A stretch of DNA of 56,308 nucleotides, from contig JASJDA010000006.1 in assembly GCA_030065755.1 (NCBI GenBank), positions 1 through 56,308 of the forward strand, read 5' to 3'. This stretch comes from Prochloraceae cyanobacterium. Lineage in GTDB: Bacteria; Cyanobacteriota; Cyanobacteriia; Cyanobacteriales; JASJDA01. Below are positions 20,089-29,724 of this stretch, piece after piece. The notes below the pieces were generated by a model, which worked only from the letters and a program-made list of their open reading frames with translations, ran no database searches and had not been told where the DNA came from. A program made the translations under genes and the position numbers. How positions within the stretch are numbered: position 1 is the first letter of the stretch; the number at the start of each line of letters is the position of its first letter.

Positions 20089-20730
20089 TTATGCCAAGAG
20101 ATTGACAAGAATTAAAGACAATGCTTTGCGACTCATTTCAAGAGACATAAATGGCAACTCAGAAGCATCTTTTAGATAATAAGAACCTCTAATTACTTGC
20201 TCTGGCAAAATAGGAATGTGAACGAAACCCGACTCGATCGCAGAGTTGTGAACTTGAGAAAAATGTAGAGCTTGGTAAAGTATTTGATTGCAAAGATGAT
20301 TGCCAGCATAATTAGAAATAGCAGCAGGAATATTATTTTCTTCTAAGATTGCTACCAAAGTTTCTAATTTTGGCAAGGTACTGAAATAGGCAGCCTCTCC
20401 ATCAGCAATAATTTTCTCTCCAAGGGATAAATTTCCAGCTCGATCGGGCTTTTTGAAGTTTTTTATATTAGTAGCAATTCTTTCTAGGGTTATTTTATTT
20501 CTACCAGGAGCTTGACCGGTAAAAACACAAATATCTGGAGAATAACACTCAACTAATTCATCAAAAATATCACCCAGAATATTTGTATTTCCAGGAATAA
20601 TCGAAAATCTTAGAGAATTTTGATATTTAAGAAGTTGGGGAGTCAAGTATTCTTCTAGAGATTTTATTAAAACCTCAGAAGCATTTAAACCTCGAGCGTT
20701 AGATTCAAAACCCGTTACCAGCACTATCAT
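20089..20730 (-). CDS. pcp: Pyroglutamyl-peptidase I (peptidase C15)
   Basis: A 213-residue cysteine peptidase that removes N-terminal pyroglutamate. The catalytic triad is visible as Glu83 (TLERIA), Cys147 (NHLCN) and His171 (GFVHIP), matching E81/C144/H168 of the Bacillus enzyme. TGFESNARGLNAS at the N-terminus replaces the common FGG-x-x-x-NPS version, which is a normal variation. Its ATG overlaps the TGA of the upstream kinase gene (ATGA), so translation is probably coupled. Confidence 0.88.
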   Translation of the reverse strand: MIVLVTGFESNARGLNASEVLIKSLEEYLTPQLLKYQNSLRFSIIPGNTNILGDIFDELVECYSPDICVFTGQAPGRNKITLERIATNIKNFKKPDRAGNLSLGEKIIADGEAAYFSTLPKLETLVAILEENNIPAAISNYAGNHLCNQILYQALHFSQVHNSAIESGFVHIPILPEQVIRGSYYLKDASELPFMSLEMSRKALSLILVNLLA

Positions 20731-22526
20731 TTTTTAATTACGCATACCACCCGAAAACCGACAAGATCGTAAATATTATTGCGTCTGGCAATAACCCGAT
20801 CGCGACAAGCCGATCGGCAGTCAATAGGGGCATCAAACCAGGAACCGCCACGCAAAACTTGATATTGATTGTCCTGATTACTTCGATCTAACCAAGCACT
20901 ACCATCGGTTGGTGCTTCTTGATAGTCATTATGCCAAACATCAGCACACCACTCGTAAACATTACCGTGCATGTCGTATAAACCAAAGGCATTAGGGGGA
21001 AAAAGACCTACTTCAGTAGTTTCTCCTCGATACTTTCCTCTTGATTCATTAGCATAAGTATAATTGGCATCGTAATTAGCTAGATCGCTGGTAATAGTAG
21101 CGCCAAAATGAAACGGGCTAGTAGTGTTACCTCTACAAGCATATTCCCATTGAGCTTCACTGGGCAGCCTGTAATCTTGTTCTGTTTCTCGCGAGAGTCG
21201 ATCGCAAAACTCGATCGCGTCGTACCAAGAGACAGTTTCGACTGGGCGATTATATCCCTTAAATTCAGACGGATCTGGATTCAAATCGCGGTTAACTTTA
21301 GGTAAAAGAGCGATTTCTTTCCACTGTGCTTGAGTAATTAAAAACTTGCTCATAAAAAAAGGCTCTACAGTTACCTCGTGCTGAGGGCGTTCTGAGTCAT
21401 AGCCTGGTTCGGTGGAACCCATGAGAAATTTACCGCTAGGAATAGCCACCATGGTCAAAGTTACGCTATAACCTAAATTTTCTACAAAATATTTGGCTTT
21501 TTGATGGCGATGGCTTATGGGTTTGCCAAAGGTGTCCACAGTTATTACTTCAAAATTAAAAGTTTGTAAGGAAGAAGTAAAAACTCGATCTGAAACTAGT
21601 GGTTGAGGGGCAATCTCGACAAATTCTTGCTGAACCGACTCGGCTTTATGTAAATATTTTAGTACCTCAGATGCTTGCTGATATCGTTGAGAAATATCCC
21701 GTTTTAGCAACTTATCTAAAACATAAGCTATTTCGGTACCCAAGATATTTGGCATCAACTGCTGCCAATTCTTAACCCAGCCAAAACCTTGATATTCAAA
21801 TAGTTCGTTAGGATGTTCTCCAGCCATCAGGTGAAAGCAACACACTCCTAAACCAAACAGATCGCTGGAAGGAGTAGCCTGACCGTCTAAAATTTGTTCT
21901 GGGGCTGCATATCCTAAAGAACCTAGAGAAGTTCCTGTATGACCCACGATCGATGGCGTAACCTTGCAGATGCCAAAATCAATTAAGACGTACTTAGCGT
22001 CATCTACGCGGTACATTATATTTCCTGGTTTGAGGTCGCGATGAATCACCCCTCGATCGTGGACGAATTGGAGAACTGGCAATATGTCAAGCAAAAGTTC
22101 TTTAATTTGATTTTCGGTAAATACTCCTTGGGTCTTTAATTTTTTGAGTAAGTTTTGTCCCTCGATAAACTCCTGAACCAGATAGAGATAATTATCTTCT
22201 TCAAAGTATGCCCGCAAAGCAGGTATTTGAGAATGTTCTCCGAGTCTTTGTAATTGTTGGGCTTCTTGATCGAATAAATCCCTGAGTTTTAATGAGGCTT
22301 TCAGTCCCTTAGTTAGAGGTGCTAGTTGTTTAACTACGCATAATTCGTCTAGCTTGTCGGTGTCTAGGGCTAGATATGTTTTGCCAAAGCCGCCTCTACC
22401 TAGTGGTTTAAGAACTCGGTAATGATTTCTCAGCCGCTTTTTCAAAAGCGCGCCACAGTTTTGGCAGTGCTTTCGATTTTCAGGATTAAAGGGTCGGTCG
22501 CAGTCGGGGTTGAGACAACAAATCAT
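20727..22526 (-). CDS. Ser/Thr kinase fused to FGE-sulfatase domain
   Basis: A 599-residue protein. An N-terminal zinc ribbon (Cys3/4, 9, 21, 24) leads into a eukaryotic-type kinase (36-290): GRGGFG at 43-48, Lys66, HRDLKPGN at 162-169, DFG at 183-185, APE at 208-210. All catalytic residues are present. From about 355 to the end is a formylglycine-generating-enzyme/sulfatase-modifying-like domain (MVAIPSGKFLMGS, RLPSEAQWEYACRG, GNVYEWCADVW, VLRGGSWF). Kinase-FGE fusions are common in cyanobacteria, and their substrates are unknown. It is coupled to pcp by a 4-nt overlap. Confidence 0.92.
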   Translation of the reverse strand: MICCLNPDCDRPFNPENRKHCQNCGALLKKRLRNHYRVLKPLGRGGFGKTYLALDTDKLDELCVVKQLAPLTKGLKASLKLRDLFDQEAQQLQRLGEHSQIPALRAYFEEDNYLYLVQEFIEGQNLLKKLKTQGVFTENQIKELLLDILPVLQFVHDRGVIHRDLKPGNIMYRVDDAKYVLIDFGICKVTPSIVGHTGTSLGSLGYAAPEQILDGQATPSSDLFGLGVCCFHLMAGEHPNELFEYQGFGWVKNWQQLMPNILGTEIAYVLDKLLKRDISQRYQQASEVLKYLHKAESVQQEFVEIAPQPLVSDRVFTSSLQTFNFEVITVDTFGKPISHRHQKAKYFVENLGYSVTLTMVAIPSGKFLMGSTEPGYDSERPQHEVTVEPFFMSKFLITQAQWKEIALLPKVNRDLNPDPSEFKGYNRPVETVSWYDAIEFCDRLSRETEQDYRLPSEAQWEYACRGNTTSPFHFGATITSDLANYDANYTYANESRGKYRGETTEVGLFPPNAFGLYDMHGNVYEWCADVWHNDYQEAPTDGSAWLDRSNQDNQYQVLRGGSWFDAPIDCRSACRDRVIARRNNIYDLVGFRVVCVIKK

Positions 22527-22665
22527 TACCGCTATTTAAGAGCAGATTTTCAAGCTCATGAACCTTTCATCAATAAAATAGGAAATTCTGATTACAAAAT
22601 CGATCCTACTTCTAGCATAATAACTTAAGCTTCTCGGTCTAGTTTGTTTATGTAGGACAGCAGAA

Positions 22666-23103
22666 CTATTCTTTTTGTATGCAGTTGAAAGCGTTAAAAA
22701 TATCTTTAGCCCTTTGCAGTTTGTGTTCGTGTATAAAACGGATGCTCTGAGGTAGGATAATTATTGGACGATCGTGATATTGAGATACGATTTTTTCATA
22801 AAAACTTTGGTAATAAGACCACAAATCACCTAAGTTACCTCCTCCATGAATTAATATGGGAGCTTTCCCAACAATATTTTCCATCTTTTGAGGAGAGAAA
22901 GATTCAATGCTTGCAGCATATTTGACCTCTATTCCCAAGGTATTAGTTAGATACAATATCTCCCCTAACCAAATCAAATTATCGCCCACATTATAGCGAT
23001 CGGGATAACACAATAGAAAGCATTGTTTAAAGTTTTTGAGCTCTCCTAATGCTTCATTTAATGTTTCATGCAGAGAATATTTTACTTTTTCTCTCTCGTC
23101 CAT
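22666..23103 (-). pseudogene. Truncated polysaccharide pyruvyl transferase
   Basis: A 145-residue frame matching the first half of pyruvyl-transferase-type proteins (PssK/EpsO class): CYPDRYNVGDNLIWLGE (33-49), then ILIHGGGNLGDLW (82-94) and RPIIILPQSIRF (111-122). Family members are near 300 residues. The frame stops here at FNCIQKE, and the next 140 nt do not clearly continue in any frame. Probably a degraded gene, though a short functional product cannot be excluded. Confidence 0.7.
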
Positions 23104-23212
23104 AATTAAGAGTTTAATAAAAAATATAAACTACACAAATCTCCTCTGACCTCAATATCTAAAGATTATAATTTAGCCCAAAGTAATAGACATTCTTTTA
23201 TTATCGATCGAG

Positions 23213-24061
23213 TTATAGATAATAAAAACTAAAATCACTTAATGTATGAATTCTTAAGCGAATTGAACGCACTAAATCTTTAATAGACTTACTCAATTTG
23301 ACTACTATTTTTTTAGGAATAGAGTATTGAGGAAATTCTAGACTTTGTTGCTTTTCAAAATATACTAACTTGTCCTCTCGGTCTACTTGTCCACTTTTAA
23401 TCCTTTCCAGTTCTATTCGATCTTTGAAGAAAGAAATCCTATCTACAGGATCGTGTCTGACGGCAAACCCTACTTTGGCGGCAGCTAGACCCATTGCACT
23501 ACCAGCTCCAGTCTCGATCCCGTTCAACTCTAGATAGCGTGAAATCTTTTTAAAAAGTTTTATAAATTCTATTTCTTTGCCTGATTCTTTCTTGACGACA
23601 AATAAAAATTCATGAATCCACTTGACATCTTCACTCTCTATATCAACATCTAATTTAGCAGCTATTTTTTTGATGACTGCTAGCACTTTTTGACGTTTTT
23701 CTTTATGGTGTTTTACCAAATTAGAATAACTCCTTGCTGTTATTCCTGGAAGCCATTTTAAGTCTGAAGATACTGGAGCCAAAACTCGCATATCCGCATC
23801 AATACAGATACAGTAATCAAATAAAGATAATGCTTCTTCAATTAAAAAACTCTTATCATTATCACACCAAAGTTTTTGTTGATGCTTTAATGCTAATACA
23901 TTCTTTGCTTCCTTGAAATCTTGCAAATTATCTGTTAAAACCAGGAAAGTAGCATTAGGGGCATATTTTTCTAGATCTTTAGCTAACTCTAAGGCAAGAA
24001 GACGATATCTTTTTCCTAATGCTAGAGTGCAAAAGCAAAATTTCTCTTGTTTTTGAGTCAT
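23213..24061 (-). CDS. Putative glycosyltransferase with DxD motif
   Basis: A 282-residue protein that I do not recognise by name. Residues 8-95 look like the nucleotide-sugar half of a GT-A fold: [13 protein letters not shown] at the start, FLVLTD in the middle and [10 protein letters not shown], a hydrophobic strand ending in DAD (88-90). A later [15 protein letters not shown] could be the acceptor loop. The C-terminus is basic. Its ATG overlaps the TGA of coaBC by 4 nt. The truncated pyruvyl transferase follows, suggesting an old glycan pair. Confidence 0.6.
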   Translation of the reverse strand: MTQKQEKFCFCTLALGKRYRLLALELAKDLEKYAPNATFLVLTDNLQDFKEAKNVLALKHQQKLWCDNDKSFLIEEALSLFDYCICIDADMRVLAPVSSDLKWLPGITARSYSNLVKHHKEKRQKVLAVIKKIAAKLDVDIESEDVKWIHEFLFVVKKESGKEIEFIKLFKKISRYLELNGIETGAGSAMGLAAAKVGFAVRHDPVDRISFFKDRIELERIKSGQVDREDKLVYFEKQQSLEFPQYSIPKKIVVKLSKSIKDLVRSIRLRIHTLSDFSFYYL

Positions 24062-25281
24062 GATTTCAGACGTGTAGTTTTTACGAAATCAAATATCTTA
24101 TGAGCCAATTCTAACTTACTGCAAAGTTCGATGTCCTGCTTTCTGCCACGATCGTCAATTAAAATTGCTTGGTTAGTATCGCTTCCAAAACCAGCATCAG
24201 ACCGATCGACTGGGTTAGCTACGATCGCGTCTAATTTTTTTTTGGCTAATTTCTCTAGAGCAGGCTTGACAATATCGCCCGTTTGTGCAGCAAAACCAAT
24301 TAAAAGTTGGTGGGGTTTTTTGCAATCGCCCAATTTGGCTAGAATATCCGACACTGGTTCTAGGGGCAAAGCAGAGGGGAGGGCGCTTTTGGGTAATTTA
24401 GAGGGAGAACGATCGACAGGTTTGACATCGGCTACGGCTGCTGCCATGAGAGTCCAATGGGCACGATCGAAAGCTTCTAACATTGCCTGTTCCATCTGGG
24501 CAGCACTCACCACAGGAATTGAGCGAATATTGTGTAAATAGGGAGGTAATTTAATCTCCATTGGTGCTCGTACCAAATCAACATAAGCACCTCGGCTAAC
24601 TGCTGCTCGTGCTAAAGCTACTCCCATTTTCCCAGTAGAAGGATTGCCGATAAAGCGTACGGGATCGAGATATTCTCTAGTTCCACCCGCACTGATTAAT
24701 ATTTTTTTCCCCGTTAAATCTCGCTTGCCGCCAGTATATAGTAAAGATTGAATTGACAGGAGAATTTCTGCTGGTTCTGCCATTCTTCCCGCACCCACGC
24801 GATCGCAAGCCAACAAACCAGACTCCGGTCCAATACCTTGATAGCGGGGATTTTGCTGAAGAGTTTGCCAGTTTTTTTGCACTGACATTTGTTCCCACAT
24901 ATCTGTATTCATCGCCGGTGCTAAGAGTATGGGACAGCGAGAAGCCAAAACCGTATTAGTTAGTAGATTGTCAGCAAGACCGCAGGCAATTTTTGCCAGC
25001 GTATTAGCCGTTACAGGAGCGATCGCCAATATTTCAGCCCATTCTCCCAATTCAATATGCAGGGGACGAGAATGAGTCGGTTGCCAAAAATCTTCGTCAG
25101 TATATGCTCGATGGCGGCTCAGAGTAGAGACAGTTAGGGGGGTAATAAATTTGGTAGCAGCTTCAGTAAGAATTACCCTAACTTCTGCCCCACCTTGAAA
25201 AAGTTGAGAAATTAGTTCGCATACCTTATAGGTGGCGATACCACCACCTATACCAATTAAAACTCGCCTACCAGTCAGCAA
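24058..25281 (-). CDS. coaBC: Bifunctional CoaBC (PPCS/PPCDC)
   Basis: A 407-residue enzyme of coenzyme A synthesis. The N-terminal flavin-dependent decarboxylase (1-180) has [10 protein letters not shown], a conserved His75 and the APAMNTDMW motif. The C-terminal synthetase (190-400) has [23 protein letters not shown] and LIGFAAQTG. The start must be TTG at 25281: an in-frame TAG lies two codons upstream and no ATG is near. It follows DUF2555 by 3 nt and overlaps a glycosyltransferase-like gene by 4 nt. Confidence 0.94.
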   Translation of the reverse strand: MLTGRRVLIGIGGGIATYKVCELISQLFQGGAEVRVILTEAATKFITPLTVSTLSRHRAYTDEDFWQPTHSRPLHIELGEWAEILAIAPVTANTLAKIACGLADNLLTNTVLASRCPILLAPAMNTDMWEQMSVQKNWQTLQQNPRYQGIGPESGLLACDRVGAGRMAEPAEILLSIQSLLYTGGKRDLTGKKILISAGGTREYLDPVRFIGNPSTGKMGVALARAAVSRGAYVDLVRAPMEIKLPPYLHNIRSIPVVSAAQMEQAMLEAFDRAHWTLMAAAVADVKPVDRSPSKLPKSALPSALPLEPVSDILAKLGDCKKPHQLLIGFAAQTGDIVKPALEKLAKKKLDAIVANPVDRSDAGFGSDTNQAILIDDRGRKQDIELCSKLELAHKIFDFVKTTRLKS

Positions 25282-25284
25282 CTG

Positions 25285-25497
25285 CTAAGCTTCGTCGAAG
25301 GTTTCGATATCCAGCAGGTAGAGATAGGGTTCTGCTAACTCTTGACGCTGAAAGGCGATCGCTCGCAATAAATGCCAGTCCTGCAATGCTTCAAAAGGAT
25401 TGTTATAATCGTCTTGTTCTAAACGCCCAGCCAAATTTGCCACGTCATCTGCTGTGAAAGCAGAAATTTCTTTTTTGGATAAACTTAAAGTCGTCAT
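25285..25497 (-). CDS. DUF2555 protein
   Basis: A 70-residue acidic cyanobacterial protein of unknown role with the family core DDVANLAGRLEQDDYNNPFEA and DWHLLRAIAFQR. I start it at ATG 25497, which has GAGGGAAG upstream. An 11-residue GTG extension to 25530 is possible but less likely. It is in the same frame as coaBC, from which it is separated only by TAG-CAG. Confidence 0.82.
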   Translation of the reverse strand: MTTLSLSKKEISAFTADDVANLAGRLEQDDYNNPFEALQDWHLLRAIAFQRQELAEPYLYLLDIETFDEA

Positions 25498-25549
25498 TAC
25501 CACACTTCCCTCTTGCTGTATGGATACCACAGCTGTTTATATTGTAACT

Positions 25550-26161
25550 CTATAATCTAGCTGAGATAAATTTGTGCATTAATGCTATTACTGGGGGCTG
25601 AACTTCGTGTCCCATGTCAAATTCTTGATATTCTACTGCCACTCCTACTGCTGTTAATTTATCTCTTGCTTGTCGGGCAGCTTTTAAAGGTACGATCTCA
25701 TCTTGAGTGCCGTGTGCGATTAATACGGGTGGGAAAGTAGACTCGCTAGGTTGGGGTTCAAATTGTAAATAACCGCTCAAACAGCACAAACCAGCCAAAG
25801 GCAAATTCAGTCCCACGTCTAATATCATCGCTCCTCCTTGAGAAAAGCCGCATAAAATCGTGCGAGACAGAGGAACATTTGTCATAGTCTCCAAAGATTC
25901 CAGCCACTCGAAAAGTGTTTCCCTACTTTCTTCCAAACCTTCGTAATCGCTTGTTTCTAGAGCATACCAAGCTCTTCCTCCTTCTACATGAGGATGGGGT
26001 AAGGGAGCATTGGGAAAAATAAATTGACATTGAGGCAAATTTAATACTGGAGTCAAAGAAGCTAGATCGGAAGCATTGGAACCCCAACCGTGAAGAGCGA
26101 CAAACAAGTACTTTGGTGGCTCCCCATTTATTGGAGGAATGGAAATAATATCTAAATACAT
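25550..26161 (-). CDS. Carboxylesterase/phospholipase-type alpha/beta hydrolase
   Basis: A 203-residue hydrolase of the acyl-protein thioesterase/carboxylesterase family. The nucleophile Ser107 is in GFSQGG, with Asp154 in HGTQDEIVP and His185 in MGHEV. The oxyanion segment is LHGWGSNASD (23-32). The length is typical and no signal peptide is present, so it acts in the cytoplasm. The substrate cannot be told from the sequence. It precedes DUF2555 on the same strand by 52 nt. Confidence 0.88.
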   Translation of the reverse strand: MYLDIISIPPINGEPPKYLFVALHGWGSNASDLASLTPVLNLPQCQFIFPNAPLPHPHVEGGRAWYALETSDYEGLEESRETLFEWLESLETMTNVPLSRTILCGFSQGGAMILDVGLNLPLAGLCCLSGYLQFEPQPSESTFPPVLIAHGTQDEIVPLKAARQARDKLTAVGVAVEYQEFDMGHEVQPPVIALMHKFISARL

Positions 26162-26385
26162 TGATTATTTAAGAAAATTAGGTAGTTTTAGTTTGATTAT
26201 TTTTTTTTACCACTCTTCGATATAATAACCGCGAATTTTCTCCCCATTACACTCTTTTTTTTGCAAGCTAGTGGGGTCGATCGTTTCGGTAATTTTTTTT
26301 TTGCCTATCTGCGTATAAACCGCAATATTTTTTTAATATTTTTGGGGAAATATAAATATGGATTGGGAAATAGGAGCAATTAACT

Positions 26386-27027
26386 ATGACTGAGATCGAT
26401 CGAAACCAGATGCGCGAGAAATTAGGAAACATCGAGCAAATTCGCGATCTATTGTTCGGACATAAAATGGAAGAGTACGAACAGCACTTTGACAATTGCG
26501 ATCGCCAGTTGTCGAAACTAGAATCTCAATTGGCGCAGTTTCAGTTTGAAATCAGGGCTCGTCTCGCTCAAATTGAAGATTCTTTTTCTAAAGAAATTCA
26601 TTCTGGTTTAGATGCTTTAGAGAAACAATTGAAATATCTTAGCTTGAATACTCAGGAACAGACTAAGACCCTCGAAGAAAAAATAGATTTTATCGAACAA
26701 AAGCTATCTCACAATCTCCAAGCATTTAGTGAAACCTTCACGCTAAAAAACACCATAATAAAAAATGAACTTTCTCAAACTAAAGATAAATTAGAAGGGG
26801 AAATTCAAAATTTAAAAGTCCAAGTTAGAGAAGAAATTGAAAAGTCCTTTTCTCACCTTAAAGAAGGTAAAGTGTCTCGCTCCGATCTAGCAGAATTATT
26901 ATTCGAGCTATGCTTGAAGATTAAAGGTACTGATTTGGCTAACACTGAACTACAACAAGCAAATGACAATTCTAACGGTCAACTGATAAAACACACTGTT
27001 AATGAAGCTCAAGAATCAAATATCTGA
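26386..27027 (+). CDS. Coiled-coil protein of GTPase/OmpA operon
   Basis: A 213-residue hydrophilic protein, nearly all heptad coiled coil (residues 25-165). It begins MTEIDRNQMREKLGNIEQIRDLLFGHKMEE and has no signal peptide or membrane segment. GGAG lies 9 nt before the ATG. It heads a four-gene plus-strand set and is 59 nt from the roadblock/OmpA gene. I know no characterised homologue. A scaffold or regulator for its neighbours is the natural guess, supported only by position. Confidence 0.75.
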   Translation: MTEIDRNQMREKLGNIEQIRDLLFGHKMEEYEQHFDNCDRQLSKLESQLAQFQFEIRARLAQIEDSFSKEIHSGLDALEKQLKYLSLNTQEQTKTLEEKIDFIEQKLSHNLQAFSETFTLKNTIIKNELSQTKDKLEGEIQNLKVQVREEIEKSFSHLKEGKVSRSDLAELLFELCLKIKGTDLANTELQQANDNSNGQLIKHTVNEAQESNI

Positions 27028-27086
27028 GTCTATAGATTCAATAAATCATCTGTAAAATTATAGCAGCGATCGCATTTCTGTAGTTT

Positions 27087-29180
27087 ATGAAATCATTAAA
27101 AAAAGATAATTCCGGCTCAGAAATATCCGCATTAACACAGCTAGATGGATTAATCGATCTATTAATTGAACTAAAAGAGACAGAGTCAAACGATCGTCTA
27201 GATAGTCAAAGCAAACCAGATAAAAAAAAATCCAATTCTCCAGCAAAACCCAGAATTGACTTACAGAAAATAGAGCTGGCAGAATTAGATCGTCTCCGTC
27301 AAATTATTACGGAATTACAAAAAAAGCAAGCTATATTTGAAGACGAACTCGATCGACAAATTAATTCAATTAATACTCTGCTACCTTTAATAAAAGAACT
27401 GCTTAGTATTCAAATAGATGATTCAAAAGAAGCAATATTGAAAAATATTTTGCCAATAATTGACAAAATAATTCAGCAAAAATCAGAACAAGATAGCCAG
27501 CAAATGGGTGCGGCTATATCTCCTATACTGCCTATAGCTATTAGTCAAAAAATCCAACAATCGCCAGAAGAAATTGGTAAAGCGATCGCTCCAGAAATAG
27601 CTATTTCTATTCAAGAACAAATTAGACTTTCTCCTGATTCTATCTCAAAAACTCTCGGTCCAGAAATGGGGAAAGCAATTAAAACTCAAATTGAATTGGA
27701 AAGAGATGCTATGGTTGATGCTCTCTATCCTGTAATTGGTAACACAATTTCTAAATATATGGCAGAAGCCATTAACTCGATTAATGACAAAGTAGAAAAC
27801 ACTCTTTCTCTAGAAGGAATAAAGCGCAAAATTCGCGCTAAAATCCAAGGAGTTTCTGAAGCAGAATTAATTCTTGCAGAAGTAATTAAATTTGAGGTTC
27901 AAGCAATATTTTTAATTGAGAAAAATTCTGGTTTAGTTATTGAAGAATTTCAAGGTTCGTCGGAACCAAAATTAGAAGCAGAAATGTTAGCAGGGATGCT
28001 CACTGCTATCCGCAGTTTTGCCAGCGAATGTATGATTCAATCCGAGCGAGTTTCCGAACTAAATGAGATTGAATATAGTGACTCTAAAATAATTTTAGAA
28101 GTAGCAGGATACTGCTATTTAGCAGTAGTAGTTAAAGGAAAACCATTCAAAAAGTTCCTTCAAAAAATTAGAGAAACTCTCGGTAAAATTGTCGTAAACT
28201 ACGGTGAAATAATAGAAGAATTTGAAGGAGATAGAGCAAGTATTCCTTTAGCAGTGCGATCGCTCCTCGAGGAATTATTCGAGACGCAAAAGTGCCAAAA
28301 AACATCTAAACGCCCTAACACTTTGTTGATTGTTTTACTGACATTTCTCAGTGCAATTATTTTACCTTGGGGATACATTAATTGGCGAAATCAGATTAGC
28401 ACTCGAATTGAGTCTGAAACTGCTGCTATTTTAGATGGTGCTTCCGAGCTATCAGTATATCGCCTCATTCCTAGAGTTCGCAAGGGTAAATTGACTCTAA
28501 CTGGAAGAGTTCCTAACGATCGTTTACGCATCCTAGCTGCAGAGGTTATTTCCGACATAGCAGTGCGAGAAAATTTAGAATTAGAGAACCAGATTGTAGC
28601 TGTAAAAACTCCTCCAGACCCAGTATTAATAGCAAGAGAAGTAGAAAGACTGACCTCCATTTTCGATCGGATCGATGGAGTAAAAATCTCTAGTTATTTT
28701 AGTTATAAAACCAAGATTGTTACTCTAGAAGGAACTGTACTAGAAACGAGAAATATTGCTAGAATTGTCTCAGCATTCGAGCAAATTCCAGGGGTTGAGA
28801 CTGTGGTTAATACAGTACAAATAAAATTACCCAGTATTGAAACTCGCATTTACTTTAAATTAAATTCGCCAAAGATAAGAGAAGAAGATATTTCAAGTAA
28901 AATTAAAACAATAGAACAATTTCTCGATCGCCATCCCAAACTACATTTAAAAATAATTGGTCACAGCGATCTCGAAGAGATCCGCTATGGGGTGCGCACT
29001 GGTCAATTAGCAATTAAGCGTGCTAATACTGTTCGACAAGCATTATTAGAGAAAAAAATTAATCCAGTGCGACTACACGTATACGGAAGTTCCCAACCTC
29101 CTTCTGACATTACCAAAGACCAACCATCTTGGTTAAATAGATGTGTCAGGTTTGAGGTATTTATTCCCAAAAGTAAGTAA
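27087..29180 (+). CDS. Roadblock-like/TM/BON/OmpA envelope-linking protein
   Basis: A 697-residue protein with an unusual order of parts. There is a helical N-terminus with about four 22-residue repeats of the P-E-x2-x-A-I-x2-Q-I type (140-225). Then comes a roadblock/LC7-like alpha-beta domain (about 255-372: AIFLIEKNSGLVIEEF, MLAGMLTAIRSFA, IILEVAGYCYLAVVVKG). One membrane helix follows (411-431), two BON domains (about 445-507, 515-581) and an OmpA/MotB peptidoglycan-binding domain (585-694: GHSDLEE, QLAIKRANTVR). The roadblock half should be cytoplasmic and the BON/OmpA half periplasmic. The small-GTPase gene starts 7 nt later. Confidence 0.85.
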   Translation: MKSLKKDNSGSEISALTQLDGLIDLLIELKETESNDRLDSQSKPDKKKSNSPAKPRIDLQKIELAELDRLRQIITELQKKQAIFEDELDRQINSINTLLPLIKELLSIQIDDSKEAILKNILPIIDKIIQQKSEQDSQQMGAAISPILPIAISQKIQQSPEEIGKAIAPEIAISIQEQIRLSPDSISKTLGPEMGKAIKTQIELERDAMVDALYPVIGNTISKYMAEAINSINDKVENTLSLEGIKRKIRAKIQGVSEAELILAEVIKFEVQAIFLIEKNSGLVIEEFQGSSEPKLEAEMLAGMLTAIRSFASECMIQSERVSELNEIEYSDSKIILEVAGYCYLAVVVKGKPFKKFLQKIRETLGKIVVNYGEIIEEFEGDRASIPLAVRSLLEELFETQKCQKTSKRPNTLLIVLLTFLSAIILPWGYINWRNQISTRIESETAAILDGASELSVYRLIPRVRKGKLTLTGRVPNDRLRILAAEVISDIAVRENLELENQIVAVKTPPDPVLIAREVERLTSIFDRIDGVKISSYFSYKTKIVTLEGTVLETRNIARIVSAFEQIPGVETVVNTVQIKLPSIETRIYFKLNSPKIREEDISSKIKTIEQFLDRHPKLHLKIIGHSDLEEIRYGVRTGQLAIKRANTVRQALLEKKINPVRLHVYGSSQPPSDITKDQPSWLNRCVRFEVFIPKSK

Positions 29181-29187
29181 TATAATT

Positions 29188-29724
29188 ATGTCTGTAATCT
29201 CGAAAAAAGTTTGTCTTATAGGTGACTTTAGTGTAGGTAAAACCAGCCTCATTCGTCGCTTTGTGGACCGCCAATTTAGCGACCGTTATTTGTCAACTGT
29301 AGGAGTTAAAATATCTCGTAAATTAATTGATTGTTCGTCAAATAACAGCGGACAAAAGATAAAATTACAGTTATTAATTTGGGACATTGAAGGTAGAACA
29401 AAATTCAAGTCAATAGCTCCTACTTACTTGCAAGGAGCAAAAGGAGTAATTGTTGTTGCAGATGTAAATCGGCAAGAAACCGTCGCTCGCATTAAAGACC
29501 ATATCGACCTGTTTGCTTCTGTGAATAAACGAGGATTTAAGAGCATTATTGCTTTCAATAAATCAGATACTATCGAATCAGAAAAATTAGAAAAAATCTT
29601 GCAACAAAATCAATTCTCAGATTCTCCTCAGATGATAGATACTTATGCAACTTCTGCCAAAACTGGGAAAAATGTCGATATAATTTTTGAAAAATTAGCC
29701 CGTAGTATTATTGCAGAAACATGA
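29188..29724 (+). CDS. Ras/Rab-like small GTPase
   Basis: A 178-residue small GTPase. I use ATG 29188, just past the previous stop, rather than an earlier ATG inside that gene. G1 is GDFSVGKTS, G2 has a Thr in STVGVK, G3 reads WDIEGRTKF, G4 is NKSD and G5 is TSAK. In Ras/Rab the G3 is WDTAGQE; the catalytic Gln is replaced by Arg here, so intrinsic hydrolysis may be slow. No C-terminal cysteine lipidation motif is present. Small prokaryotic GTPases commonly pair with roadblock proteins (MglA-MglB), which fits the neighbour. It overlaps the next gene by 4 nt. Confidence 0.9.
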   Translation: MSVISKKVCLIGDFSVGKTSLIRRFVDRQFSDRYLSTVGVKISRKLIDCSSNNSGQKIKLQLLIWDIEGRTKFKSIAPTYLQGAKGVIVVADVNRQETVARIKDHIDLFASVNKRGFKSIIAFNKSDTIESEKLEKILQQNQFSDSPQMIDTYATSAKTGKNVDIIFEKLARSIIAET

